From assembly GCA_964575025.1 (NCBI GenBank), contig CAZNPV010000006.1, forward strand, positions 43,364 through 107,363: a DNA stretch of 64,000 nucleotides, read 5' to 3'. Numbering within the stretch: the stretch's first letter is position 1; each line of letters starts with the position of its first letter. The translations under genes and the position numbers were made by a program. The notes below the pieces were generated by a model. It did not search any database. It saw nothing but the letters and a program-made list of their open reading frames with translations, and was not told the origin of the DNA. Below, piece by piece: positions 50,348 to 59,185 of the stretch. Source of the stretch: JABMQB01 sp964575025 (lineage in GTDB: Bacteria > Bacteroidota > Bacteroidia > Bacteroidales > Prolixibacteraceae).

Positions 50348-51547
50348 ATGACTAAGAGAAAAATTATAACCCTTCCGGGGGATGGAATTGGAAAGATTGT
50401 TCTGGATGAAGCCATCCGGGTTTTGGATGCTTCAGGATTTGAAGCGGAATATGTACACGGAGATATCGGTTGGGAGTTTTGGAAAAAAGAAGGGAATCCC
50501 CTGCCTGAAAGAACGATTCGTTTAATTGAGCAACACAAAACAGTACTCTTTGGTGCCATTACTTCCAAACCCAGGGATGAAGCGTTGGATGAACTGGCCC
50601 CTGAACTGCAGGATAAGGGACTGGTTTATTCAAGTCCCATCGTGGGCTTACGTCAGCATTTCGGGTTGGATATCTGCTTGCGTCCATGCCGTTCATACAA
50701 GGGAAATCCGCTGAATTTTATCCGGCGAAAAGCGGATCATACGATCGAAGAACCCGGAATTGACGTGGTTATTTTCAGACAAAATACAGAAGGATTATAC
50801 AGTGGCGTCGAATGGTCCAATCCTCCTGAAAAAGTGTATGAAGCCTTGCGGACCCATCCGAAATTTGTGAAGAACTTCGGAACGATACCCCCGGAGGAAA
50901 TTTCCGTTTCAACACGGATCTTCAGCCAACGGGCAACCGAACGGATTCTGCAGGCCGCTTTTAATCATGCCCTCAGATATAACTATAAATCAGTAACTTT
51001 GTGTGAAAAGCCAAACGTTATCAGGGAAACGTCAGGGATGATGTACAGAATGGCAAAAAAAATTCAGCAATCGGAATTTCCGCAGATTGAATTATGGAAT
51101 ACCAATATTGATGCCCAAATGATGTGGCTGACAAAAAACCCTGAAATATACGGGGTTATTGTTGCAGGAAATATGTTTGGAGATATTGTTTCGGATGCTT
51201 TTGCCGGACTGATTGGTGGTTTGGGATTTGCCTGTTCAGCCCAATATAATCCGGATTCAGGAGTTGCCATTTTTGAACCCACCCATGGTTCGGCGCCTAA
51301 ATATGCCGGTTATCCTGTTTCGATTGTAAATCCTGTGGCTATGATTGAGTCAGCCTGTATGATGCTTGAATCTGTTGATGAACCTCAGAAGGCTCTGAAA
51401 ATAAGAAAGGCGGTTGCTGAAGTTATTTCCGAAGGGAAGGTTCGTACCTATGATATGAAAAAGCTTCCTGGTACGCCCGATGTGTGCAAAAAGGGTGCAG
51501 CATCAACCCGGCAAATGAGTGATGCCATCATTGAAAAAATGCTATAA
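50348..51547 (+). CDS. Isocitrate/homoisocitrate/isopropylmalate dehydrogenase family enzyme
   Basis: A 399-residue beta-decarboxylating dehydrogenase. It has TLPGDGIGKIVLDEAIRVL, the substrate arginines in GLRQHFGLDICLRPCRSYKG, VIFRQNTEGLYSGVEW, the catalytic Lys in TLCEKPNVIRETSGMM, and the metal-binding aspartates in IYGVIVAGNMFGDIVSDAFAG. The end of the nucleotide site is EPTHGSAPKYAG. Isocitrate, homoisocitrate or a related acid are possible substrates; the phosphorylation-type Ser motif of E. coli NADP-IDH is absent. Context (citrate-lyase-like subunits, two aconitase-like enzymes) makes isocitrate or homoisocitrate likely. The ATG at 50348 is preferred over a TTG at 50342. Confidence 0.85.
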   Translation: MTKRKIITLPGDGIGKIVLDEAIRVLDASGFEAEYVHGDIGWEFWKKEGNPLPERTIRLIEQHKTVLFGAITSKPRDEALDELAPELQDKGLVYSSPIVGLRQHFGLDICLRPCRSYKGNPLNFIRRKADHTIEEPGIDVVIFRQNTEGLYSGVEWSNPPEKVYEALRTHPKFVKNFGTIPPEEISVSTRIFSQRATERILQAAFNHALRYNYKSVTLCEKPNVIRETSGMMYRMAKKIQQSEFPQIELWNTNIDAQMMWLTKNPEIYGVIVAGNMFGDIVSDAFAGLIGGLGFACSAQYNPDSGVAIFEPTHGSAPKYAGYPVSIVNPVAMIESACMMLESVDEPQKALKIRKAVAEVISEGKVRTYDMKKLPGTPDVCKKGAASTRQMSDAIIEKML

Positions 51548-51572
51548 ACAGGAATATCGTGTTAATTAATCA

Positions 51573-52127
51573 ATGGGACCTATGGAGGAAATATACAAAC
51601 TCTGGCCTGAGCTGAACTGGATCCAGGATCCTGAAATCAGAGAGAAAACAGCCAATACCTGGAAACTGGCTTTGGAAAAAAGTACCCTGAAGGTGGATGA
51701 CCTGAAAAGAATTCCATTTACCCTTTTGTGCGGGCCTGACCTGAAAGTAAGTTTTATGGATCATAAAAGGGCTGTTGTACACATAGCGGTTGAGAGTGCC
51801 AAAATAATCAGGAATTTTTTTAAAGAGGAGCTTCCGGTAAATATGGATGTTCTCGTATCAGGAGCTATCCTTGCGGATGTCGGAAAATTACTGGAATATG
51901 TTCTGGATGAAAACCACAAAGCCATACAGGGGAAATACGGAAAGTATCTGCGCCATCCGTTTTCAGGCGTTTCGTTGGCTGAGGCCTGTGGTGTCCCTCC
52001 GGAGATATGCCATATTATAGCTACCCATGCCGGTGAAGGCGACATGGTACAACGATCTACCGAAGCAACCCTGGTTCACCATGCCGATTTTATGACTTTC
52101 CTTCCGTTTAAATCAAGGCTTCTATAA
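51573..52127 (+). CDS. HD-domain-like protein with altered HD motif
   Basis: A 184-residue protein resembling a small HD phosphohydrolase. It has HKRAVVHIAVESAKIIRNFF, then the HDxGK position reads AILADVGKLLEY, so the His is replaced by Ala while Asp and Gly-Lys remain. RHPFSGVSLAEACGVPPEIC, IIATHAGEGD and VHHADFMTFLP follow, still rich in potential metal ligands. It may be a metal-binding protein without phosphohydrolase activity or an altered hydrolase. It sits 25 bases after the dehydrogenase and 20 bases before an aconitase-family gene, so it belongs to the operon. I do not recognise a named family. Confidence 0.7.
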   Translation: MGPMEEIYKLWPELNWIQDPEIREKTANTWKLALEKSTLKVDDLKRIPFTLLCGPDLKVSFMDHKRAVVHIAVESAKIIRNFFKEELPVNMDVLVSGAILADVGKLLEYVLDENHKAIQGKYGKYLRHPFSGVSLAEACGVPPEICHIIATHAGEGDMVQRSTEATLVHHADFMTFLPFKSRLL

Positions 52128-52147
52128 ATCCGGATCAACAGAAAATT

Positions 52148-53962
52148 ATGACACTTATTGAAAAAATAATTGCTTCCCATGCCGGGATTAAGAAAGTGAA
52201 ACCCGGGGATCACATCGATATGGAAGTGGATGTTCGCCTGGCCCGTGATTTTGGCGGGGCTAATGTTGTGAATAATCTGTTGGATCATCGGTTAGAAATA
52301 GCCGATCCATCGAAAACATGGTTTACCTTTGATTGCAATCCTACCGGATCGGATCAGAAATATGCAGCAAACCAGCAGACCTGCAGGTTATTTGCCCGTA
52401 ACCACCAGATACCTGTTTATGATATCAATTCCGGAATCGGTACGCACCAGGCAATTGACAGAGGGATGGCGGTACCGGGATGCACCTTGGTTTCAACCGA
52501 TTCACATGCGAATATTATGGGGGCAATCGGGGCTCTTGGGCAGGGAATGGGTGATGTTGATATGGCTTCGGTATGGGCTACAGGTAAGACCTGGTTCAAA
52601 GTGCCGGAATCGGTAAAAATTATCTGTACCGGGAACAGGAAACAGGGAATTTCAGCCAAAGATATCGTATTGAACCTGTTGCAGCGATTGGGGGCTCATT
52701 CCATGTTGGGATGTGCCCTGGAATTGTACGGGGAGGAGATTACAGAGCTGTCGCTTGATGAACGGATTACCATAGCCTCCATGGCTACTGAGATGGGGGC
52801 AATTGCGATTCTGATTCCCCCTTCGGAAGAGATCATTGCGTATGGTACAGAAAAATCAGGAAACCCGGTTGACCCGGTATTTGCAGACAGCGATGCAGCC
52901 TATGTTCAGGAATTGGAAATACCATTATCAGAATTTTACAATGCGGTTTCATACCCCGGGAAACCTCACGATGTAAGGAATATCCTGGAGGTTCAGGGAC
53001 GCAAAATTGATTCTGCATTTGTAGGAAGCTGTACCAACGGCAGACTGGAGGATTTGTATGTGGTGGCTGAAATCCTGCGAAACCGGAAAGTGGCTCCCGG
53101 GGTGCTGTTGAAGATTGTCCCTTCCACAGATGAAATATGGAATAAATGCCTTGCCTACGGATGGATGTCGGTTTTTAAAGAAGCTGGAGCTTTGGTTGGG
53201 AATGCCGGATGTGCAGGTTGTGCATCCGGACAGATCGGCCAGAATGGCCCCGGGGAAATAACCATAAGCACCGGAAACCGCAATTTTCCCGGAAAACAGG
53301 GAAAAGGAGATGTCTACCTGGCATCCCCGGCTATTGCTGCCGCCTCGGCTGTTGCAGGATATATCACGCTTCCCTCGGAAATACCGGATCATCCGGCTGT
53401 CTTTAACCCGGAGATGAAGAAACCGGAAAAATCAACCATCCCTCCAAATGCCGGGAAATCCCCTGAAAAACCAGCTGAACTGGTCGGGAAAGCCCGCATA
53501 ATTGATATCGACAATATGGATACCGATATGATCTATCATAACCAGCATCTGATGGTTACGGACCGGAAGGAAATGGGCCGGTTTACCTTTGGAAACCTGA
53601 AAGGATGGGAAGATTATGCAAAGAAAGCAGAACCGGGCGAAATTATTTTTACCGGTGCAAATTTCGGTTCCGGAAGTTCAAGACAACAGGCTGTGGATTG
53701 TTTTATATCCCTGGGCACAAAAGCCATCCTGGCAAAGTCGTTTGGGGCCATATACGAAAGAAATGCTATCAATGCCGGATTTCCTGTTTTAACCTATCAC
53801 ACATTGGAAGGATTGGAACTGGAAAACGGGGAAGATATAAAAATAGACCTTCTGAAGGGAATGGTTTATAATATATCAAAAGGGAAAAAGATTGAAATTG
53901 CCTCTTTTTCAACTGTTCAATATGAAATTTATAAGCGTGGAGGATTGCTGGGTAGTCCATAA
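52148..53962 (+). CDS. Aconitase-family hydro-lyase, paralogue 1 (fused large and small domains)
   Basis: A 604-residue enzyme of the aconitase/homoaconitase/isopropylmalate isomerase superfamily. The large domain has CTLVSTDSHANIMGAIGALG, and the 4Fe-4S ligands in GSCTNGRLEDLYV and GCAGCASGQIG. The small swivelling domain (about 430-604) has IDIDNMDTDMIYHNQHL and the substrate-binding Arg in FGSGSSRQQAVDCF. It is shorter than the usual 750-900-residue aconitase and lacks the PGKYL-type specificity loop of LeuD. Citrate, homocitrate or a similar tricarboxylic acid is the likely substrate. A second, different paralogue follows 34 bases downstream. Confidence 0.88.
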   Translation: MTLIEKIIASHAGIKKVKPGDHIDMEVDVRLARDFGGANVVNNLLDHRLEIADPSKTWFTFDCNPTGSDQKYAANQQTCRLFARNHQIPVYDINSGIGTHQAIDRGMAVPGCTLVSTDSHANIMGAIGALGQGMGDVDMASVWATGKTWFKVPESVKIICTGNRKQGISAKDIVLNLLQRLGAHSMLGCALELYGEEITELSLDERITIASMATEMGAIAILIPPSEEIIAYGTEKSGNPVDPVFADSDAAYVQELEIPLSEFYNAVSYPGKPHDVRNILEVQGRKIDSAFVGSCTNGRLEDLYVVAEILRNRKVAPGVLLKIVPSTDEIWNKCLAYGWMSVFKEAGALVGNAGCAGCASGQIGQNGPGEITISTGNRNFPGKQGKGDVYLASPAIAAASAVAGYITLPSEIPDHPAVFNPEMKKPEKSTIPPNAGKSPEKPAELVGKARIIDIDNMDTDMIYHNQHLMVTDRKEMGRFTFGNLKGWEDYAKKAEPGEIIFTGANFGSGSSRQQAVDCFISLGTKAILAKSFGAIYERNAINAGFPVLTYHTLEGLELENGEDIKIDLLKGMVYNISKGKKIEIASFSTVQYEIYKRGGLLGSP

Positions 53963-53996
53963 CAATTAAGTCATTTGAAACCAAAAACAGATTTGG

Positions 53997-55775
53997 ATGC
54001 AGGGAAGAACATTTGTTGAAAAGGTATTAGGCGCACCGGCAGGGACCATTGTGTTCAGGAAACCAGATGTTGTTCTGACTCACGACAATACCTATGCCAT
54101 TCAGCATATTTATAAAAAAATGGGTGGGCAGAGGATCCATGATCCTGACCGACTGATGGTGGTTCTGGACCACAATGCCCCGCCAACAAACAGAAACCTG
54201 GCAAACAGCTACCAGGAGATCCGTGCTTTTGTTCAGGAAAACAAGATCGGAACCTTTTTTGATACAGGGAGTGGTATATGCCATCAGTTGATGGCTGATT
54301 TTGCCAGGCCCGGGAAAATCATTGTGGGCAGCGACAGCCATACCTGTACAGCAGGGGCATTCAATGCCTTTGCTGTCGGTATTGACCGTACAGAAGCTGC
54401 GGGTATCTGGAAAAATGGAGAAACCTGGTTTCGTGTGCCTGAGTCCTTCAGAATTACCTTGCGCGGAGAATTCAAAAAAGGAGTGTATGCAAAAGATCTG
54501 GCTTTGTATATTATGGGAATAGTAGGGGCCGGAGGTGCAGATTACCTGTCAATTGAATTTTCCGGCGAAGGGCTTGAAAAACTTACGGTTTCCGGCCGGA
54601 TGGTTCTTGCCAATATGGCATCAGAGATAGGGGCAAAAAATGCAGTGTTCCCCTGTGACAAACGCCTGGAAGCATATTTCTATGGAAGCACAACGGACCC
54701 GGTATGGGCTGACCGCAATGCCCGGTATGCCCGGGAGCTGGAAATTAACCTGTCAGATCTGTCCCCCATGGTGGCATGTCCCCACCAGGTGGATAATGTG
54801 TATAGCATCGGGGAAATCGAAGAGGTGGAAGTGCAGCAGGCACTGATAGGAACCTGTACCAACGGGCGGCTGGAAGATTTGAGGGTTGCTGCCCGGATCC
54901 TTGAAGGCCGGCATATTCCTTCCGGATTCCAGCTTCTGATCATCCCGGCTTCGCGTGAAATTTATAAACAGGCACTTCACGAGGGAATCATTGAAATTTT
55001 CCTGGAAGCCGGAGGCAACATCCTTTCGCCTTCCTGTGGCCCTTGCCTGGGAACCGGACAGGGAATTCCTGCCGATGGAGTCCGTGTAATCTCAACTGCT
55101 AACCGTAACTTTTTGGGGAGAATGGGAAATAAGAATGCGGAGATATACCTGGCTTCACCGGCTACAGTGGCCTGGTCAGCATGGAAGGGAATGATCTGTA
55201 ATCCGGAAGCGGAGAAACAAAAGTACAGGGTTAACAGACCGGAAAAGAAGATAAACAAAGTAGAAATAAGGGAAAATGAAAACCGGTACGATAACGGCGT
55301 CTGGGATTATTCAGATATTCATAACCTGAATACCGACCTGATGTTTGCGGGAAATCTTACCTATGAGGTAAACAGCTCAGAACCGGAGAAGATAAAACCG
55401 CATTTGTTCAGAGCCTTTGATCCTGCCTTTGCAGATCAAGTGAGCCCCGGTGATGTGCTGGTATGCGGAGATAATTTTGGTTGTGGAAGTTCCCGTGAAC
55501 ATCCTGCAGTGGGTCTGGCATATGCAGGAGTGAAAGCCGTCATTGTGAGATCCGTAAACCGGATTTTTTACCGGTCGGCTATAAACCAGGGATTGCCCCT
55601 CATTGTGTCGCCTGAGGCCGTGGCCTCATACCGGAAAGGGAACAGGGTGGAGGTCAGTCTTCAGGAAGGCCTTATAAAAATAAACAACCGGGAATTCCGG
55701 TTTACCCCCCTGCCCGATAAACTACTGCAGATCCTATCCAAAGGGGGATTGGTCCAATGGATGATGGAGAAGTAA
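53997..55775 (+). CDS. Aconitase-family hydro-lyase, paralogue 2 (LeuC-LeuD-like fusion)
   Basis: A 592-residue paralogue. The LeuC-like part has IIVGSDSHTCTAGAFNAFAVG and Fe-S ligands in GTCTNGRLEDLRV and SPSCGPCLGTGQGIPADG. The LeuD-like part (from about 425) has NLNTDLMFAGNLTYEV and FGCGSSREHPAVGL, with the substrate Arg. It is closer to isopropylmalate dehydratase and homoaconitase than paralogue 1. Two such enzymes side by side suit the two half-reactions of (homo)citrate isomerisation, known from fungal homoaconitase and aconitase. That reading is inference. Confidence 0.88.
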   Translation: MQGRTFVEKVLGAPAGTIVFRKPDVVLTHDNTYAIQHIYKKMGGQRIHDPDRLMVVLDHNAPPTNRNLANSYQEIRAFVQENKIGTFFDTGSGICHQLMADFARPGKIIVGSDSHTCTAGAFNAFAVGIDRTEAAGIWKNGETWFRVPESFRITLRGEFKKGVYAKDLALYIMGIVGAGGADYLSIEFSGEGLEKLTVSGRMVLANMASEIGAKNAVFPCDKRLEAYFYGSTTDPVWADRNARYARELEINLSDLSPMVACPHQVDNVYSIGEIEEVEVQQALIGTCTNGRLEDLRVAARILEGRHIPSGFQLLIIPASREIYKQALHEGIIEIFLEAGGNILSPSCGPCLGTGQGIPADGVRVISTANRNFLGRMGNKNAEIYLASPATVAWSAWKGMICNPEAEKQKYRVNRPEKKINKVEIRENENRYDNGVWDYSDIHNLNTDLMFAGNLTYEVNSSEPEKIKPHLFRAFDPAFADQVSPGDVLVCGDNFGCGSSREHPAVGLAYAGVKAVIVRSVNRIFYRSAINQGLPLIVSPEAVASYRKGNRVEVSLQEGLIKINNREFRFTPLPDKLLQILSKGGLVQWMMEK

Positions 55776-55847
55776 ACAAAACAGGATGATCGCACTGGGT
55801 TAATTGGCGATCACCCAAAAAAAATTGAATACATAAAAATTATTGGT

Positions 55848-57389
55848 ATGGAAAAGTACGGGATAAACAAAGCATTAAAACAGCTGGGAATTTCGGAAGA
55901 ATTGAATGGGATCTGTACCGGCACAAAGTGGCTTGAATCCGGAGGGAAACTGCATCACTCCGTTTCTCCTGCTGACGGGAGGTCCATTGCCGGAATTAAA
56001 CTGGCTACAAAAGCAGATTACAACCAGGTTGTTCAACAGGCAAAAGAAGCGTTTAAAAAATGGCGGAAAGTGCCGGCACCGGCTCGTGGTGAGGTTGTAC
56101 GGAGAATTGGACTGGAATTGAGAAAGTACAAGGAACCTCTTGGTAAACTGGTTTCGTATGAAATGGGAAAAATTTATCAGGAAGGTCTGGGGGAAGTCCA
56201 GGAGATGATTGATATATGCGATTTTGCCGTTGGACAGTCCCGGCAGATGTATGGATTTACCATGCATTCTGAAAGGGCTTCACACAGGATGTATGATCAA
56301 TACCATCCCCTGGGAATTGTGGGGGTGATTTCCTCATTTAATTTCCCGGTTGCAGTATGGTCATGGAATGCCATGATTGCCCTTGTTTGTGGCGATGTAG
56401 TCGTTTGGAAGCCTTCGTCGAAAGTGTTGCTTTGCGCGGTTGCCGTCCATCATATTGTAGCAAAAGTCCTGAAGGAGTCTGAAGTTCCGGAGGGTGTTCT
56501 CAACCTGGTGGCAACCCGTTCAGAATATCTTGGGGATGAGATGTTCAGCGATAAAAATATTCCGCTGATTTCATTCACCGGTTCCACGCGGGTAGGTAAA
56601 ATAGCAGGCCGTCTTATTGGGGAACGGTTGGGCAAATCCATCCTGGAATTGGGTGGCAATAATGCCATTATTGTAACACCGGAAGCAAACCTTGAAATGG
56701 CTGTGAGGGCTATCGTATTCGGAGCTGCAGGAACCTGCGGGCAGCGCTGCACTTCGACCCGGAGGATTATTGCTCACGAAAGGGTTTACGATTCCCTGAA
56801 AGACAAACTGGTTGCTGCCTATCAGAGTATCCGCATCGGGCATCCGCTCGACCCGGAAACACTGGTCGGACCGATGATCGATAAAAGAGCTGTTGAAACG
56901 TACCTTGGTGCCATCGAAGAGGTGAAAAGCGAAGGAGGCCGTATCGTTTTCGGAGGAGAGAGCCTCGAAGAGGAAAGCTTTGGTTCGGGATGTTATGTGA
57001 CTCCCTGTATTGCTGAAGTGGAAAACCATTACAAAATTGTTCAGGAGGAAACCTTTGCCCCGCTTCTGTATCTGATAAAATACAGGCAGCTCGACGAGGC
57101 TATTGCTATGCATAACGATGTTCCCCAGGGATTGTCCTCGGCGATGTTTTCAACCAACCTGACAGAAACCGAAAAATTTCTGTCCCATGAGGGTTCCGAT
57201 TGTGGAATAGCCAATATAAACATCGGGACCTCAGGGGCTGAAATCGGAGGTGCTTTTGGCGGAGAAAAAGAAACCGGGGGAGGCCGCGAATCAGGTTCCG
57301 ATGCGTGGAAATCCTATATGCGCAGACAGACAAACACCATTAATTATGGTTCAGAATTGCCGTTAGCCCAGGGAATAACTTTTTTTTAA
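55848..57389 (+). CDS. ALDH7-family aldehyde dehydrogenase (alpha-aminoadipic semialdehyde type)
   Basis: A 513-residue aldehyde dehydrogenase close to antiquitin (ALDH7A1). It has PLGIVGVISSFNFPVAVWSWN, the catalytic Glu267 in ILELGGNNAIIV and Cys301 in AGTCGQRCTSTRR. The ALDH7 end SGAEIGGAFGGEKETGGGRE and YMRRQTNTINY is present. The GEVQE Glu and the Arg before the catalytic Cys, which hold the amino acid end of aminoadipic semialdehyde in human ALDH7A1, appear conserved. The usual reaction is aminoadipic semialdehyde to alpha-aminoadipate (lysine catabolism). It is the last gene of the operon, 72 bases after paralogue 2 and convergent with rho. Confidence 0.88.
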   Translation: MEKYGINKALKQLGISEELNGICTGTKWLESGGKLHHSVSPADGRSIAGIKLATKADYNQVVQQAKEAFKKWRKVPAPARGEVVRRIGLELRKYKEPLGKLVSYEMGKIYQEGLGEVQEMIDICDFAVGQSRQMYGFTMHSERASHRMYDQYHPLGIVGVISSFNFPVAVWSWNAMIALVCGDVVVWKPSSKVLLCAVAVHHIVAKVLKESEVPEGVLNLVATRSEYLGDEMFSDKNIPLISFTGSTRVGKIAGRLIGERLGKSILELGGNNAIIVTPEANLEMAVRAIVFGAAGTCGQRCTSTRRIIAHERVYDSLKDKLVAAYQSIRIGHPLDPETLVGPMIDKRAVETYLGAIEEVKSEGGRIVFGGESLEEESFGSGCYVTPCIAEVENHYKIVQEETFAPLLYLIKYRQLDEAIAMHNDVPQGLSSAMFSTNLTETEKFLSHEGSDCGIANINIGTSGAEIGGAFGGEKETGGGRESGSDAWKSYMRRQTNTINYGSELPLAQGITFF

Positions 57390-57397
57390 ATCTGAAC

Positions 57398-59185
57398 TCA
57401 GGCGCTGTTCATTGAAATCAGGAATTCTTCAATGGATTCGGTACGCATCAGCCGGTCACGCATAAATTCCATTGCTTCCATAGAGTTCATGTCGCCGAGG
57501 TAATGACGCAGGATCCATATTTTATCCAGAATATGTTTCGATATGAGCAGATCTTCCCGCCGGGTACTTGACACAGGAATGTCTATCGATGGGAATATCC
57601 GTTTGTTCGAAAGTTTTCTGTCGAGCTGGAGTTCCATATTCCCTGTTCCTTTGAATTCTTCAAAAATCACATCGTCCATTTTGGATCCGGTTTCGGTAAG
57701 AGCGGTAGCGAGGATCGTTAAGGAACCTCCCTCTTCAATATTTCTGGCTGCTCCGAAGAACCGTTTTGGTTTATGGAGGGCATTTGCATCGACTCCGCCG
57801 GAAAGGACTTTTCCCGAGGCAGGCTGTACGGTGTTGTATGCACGGGCCAGACGGGTGATCGAGTCAAGAAGAATGACTACATCATGGCCGCATTCAACCA
57901 GCCGTTTTGCTTTTTCCAGAACAATATTGGCTACCCGGACATGTTTATCTGCCGGCTCATCAAAGGTAGAAGCAATGACTTCAGCATTCACACTTCGTGC
58001 CATATCTGTAACTTCCTCAGGACGTTCGTCAATCAGCAACACAATCATATACACCTCGGGATGGTTGGCTGCTATGGCGTTGGCAATTTCTTTCAGCAAT
58101 ACGGTTTTCCCGGTTTTTGGCTGGGCAACGATCAAACCACGTTGTCCCTTGCCCAGGGGAGTGAACATGTCAATGATGCGTGTTGAAATATTGTCATGAC
58201 CCTGGCCGGTGATCTCAAACTTCTTCTCCGGAAACAAAGGAGTCAGATGATCAAAGGGAACCCGGTCCCTGATGAAGTCAGGAGTCCGTCCGTTGATCTC
58301 GATCACTTTTATTAAGGGGAAATATTTTTCCCCCTCTTTGGGCGGGCGGATCGTGCCCATCACGGTATCTCCCGTTTTTAATCCGAAAAGTTTTATCTGT
58401 GATTGCGAAACATAAATGTCATCGGGTGAATTCAGATAATTGTAATCGGAAGAACGCAAAAAACCATATCCGTCAGGCATGATTTCAAGAACTCCGGAGT
58501 TGGTAATAATGCCTTCAAATTCAAAGGCCTTTTCCAGTGAGACATTTGTATTTCTGGTATACTGAGTTTTTTGTGGTTCCCCCTTTTTAGCGACTTCTTT
58601 CTCCTTTTGCTTCTCCTTACGATCCGGTTGATCTTTATGCTTCGTTGGTTCCTTCTTCTCAGGAATATCCTGGTGTTCTGCCGGCTTTACTTCCGGTTGT
58701 GGTTTTTCTTTTTTCGTATCGATATGTTTGTCACGGGAAAACTCCTGAATGATTGCTTTGATCTGTTCGTGCCTTGAAGACTTCTGCTCTGTTTGTTCTC
58801 TTTGATCGCTATCTTTTTTATTCTTAGAATGTGTGGTGGTTTTTCCGTTCTTAAAAACAGCTTCATGTGCATCCGAGCGGGGACGCCGGGGCCTTCTAAC
58901 GGACTTCTTCTCAGAATTTTTCTTATCCGTTTCGTTTTCAGCCTCTGTTTTCCCTTTTCCTGATCTGAATTTTCTTTTGCCCGGCTTATCTTCTTTCCCT
59001 GTTTGTTGTTCTTTCTTATTTTCCTGCTTGCTTTTCCTCTCCGCTTCCAGAATAGCCTGTGTATCCAAAATCTTATAAATCAAATCCTGTTTTTTATAGG
59101 ATTCAACTCTTTTGATTTTCAGATTTTTGGCAATAGCCCTTAGTTCTGGCAACAACTTTTTATTCAGTTCTAAAATATCATACAT
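57398..59185 (-). CDS. rho: Transcription termination factor Rho with large charged insertion
   Basis: A 595-residue Rho, longer than the E. coli form (419). Residues 1-45 form the Rho_N helical domain (YDILELNKKLLPELRAIAKNL). About 55-215 is a Lys/Glu/Gln-rich, low-complexity insertion. The cold-shock-like RNA-binding domain follows (GVLEIMPDGYGFLRSSDYNY, DDIYVSQSQI), then the ATPase with Walker A QPKTGKT, VIVLLIDERPEEVTD, and the Q and R loops up to SRREDLLI. It ends RNA synthesis and acts as a hexameric helicase. Long insertions of this kind are known in other Bacteroidota Rho proteins. Confidence 0.95.
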   Translation of the reverse strand: MYDILELNKKLLPELRAIAKNLKIKRVESYKKQDLIYKILDTQAILEAERKSKQENKKEQQTGKEDKPGKRKFRSGKGKTEAENETDKKNSEKKSVRRPRRPRSDAHEAVFKNGKTTTHSKNKKDSDQREQTEQKSSRHEQIKAIIQEFSRDKHIDTKKEKPQPEVKPAEHQDIPEKKEPTKHKDQPDRKEKQKEKEVAKKGEPQKTQYTRNTNVSLEKAFEFEGIITNSGVLEIMPDGYGFLRSSDYNYLNSPDDIYVSQSQIKLFGLKTGDTVMGTIRPPKEGEKYFPLIKVIEINGRTPDFIRDRVPFDHLTPLFPEKKFEITGQGHDNISTRIIDMFTPLGKGQRGLIVAQPKTGKTVLLKEIANAIAANHPEVYMIVLLIDERPEEVTDMARSVNAEVIASTFDEPADKHVRVANIVLEKAKRLVECGHDVVILLDSITRLARAYNTVQPASGKVLSGGVDANALHKPKRFFGAARNIEEGGSLTILATALTETGSKMDDVIFEEFKGTGNMELQLDRKLSNKRIFPSIDIPVSSTRREDLLISKHILDKIWILRHYLGDMNSMEAMEFMRDRLMRTESIEEFLISMNSA

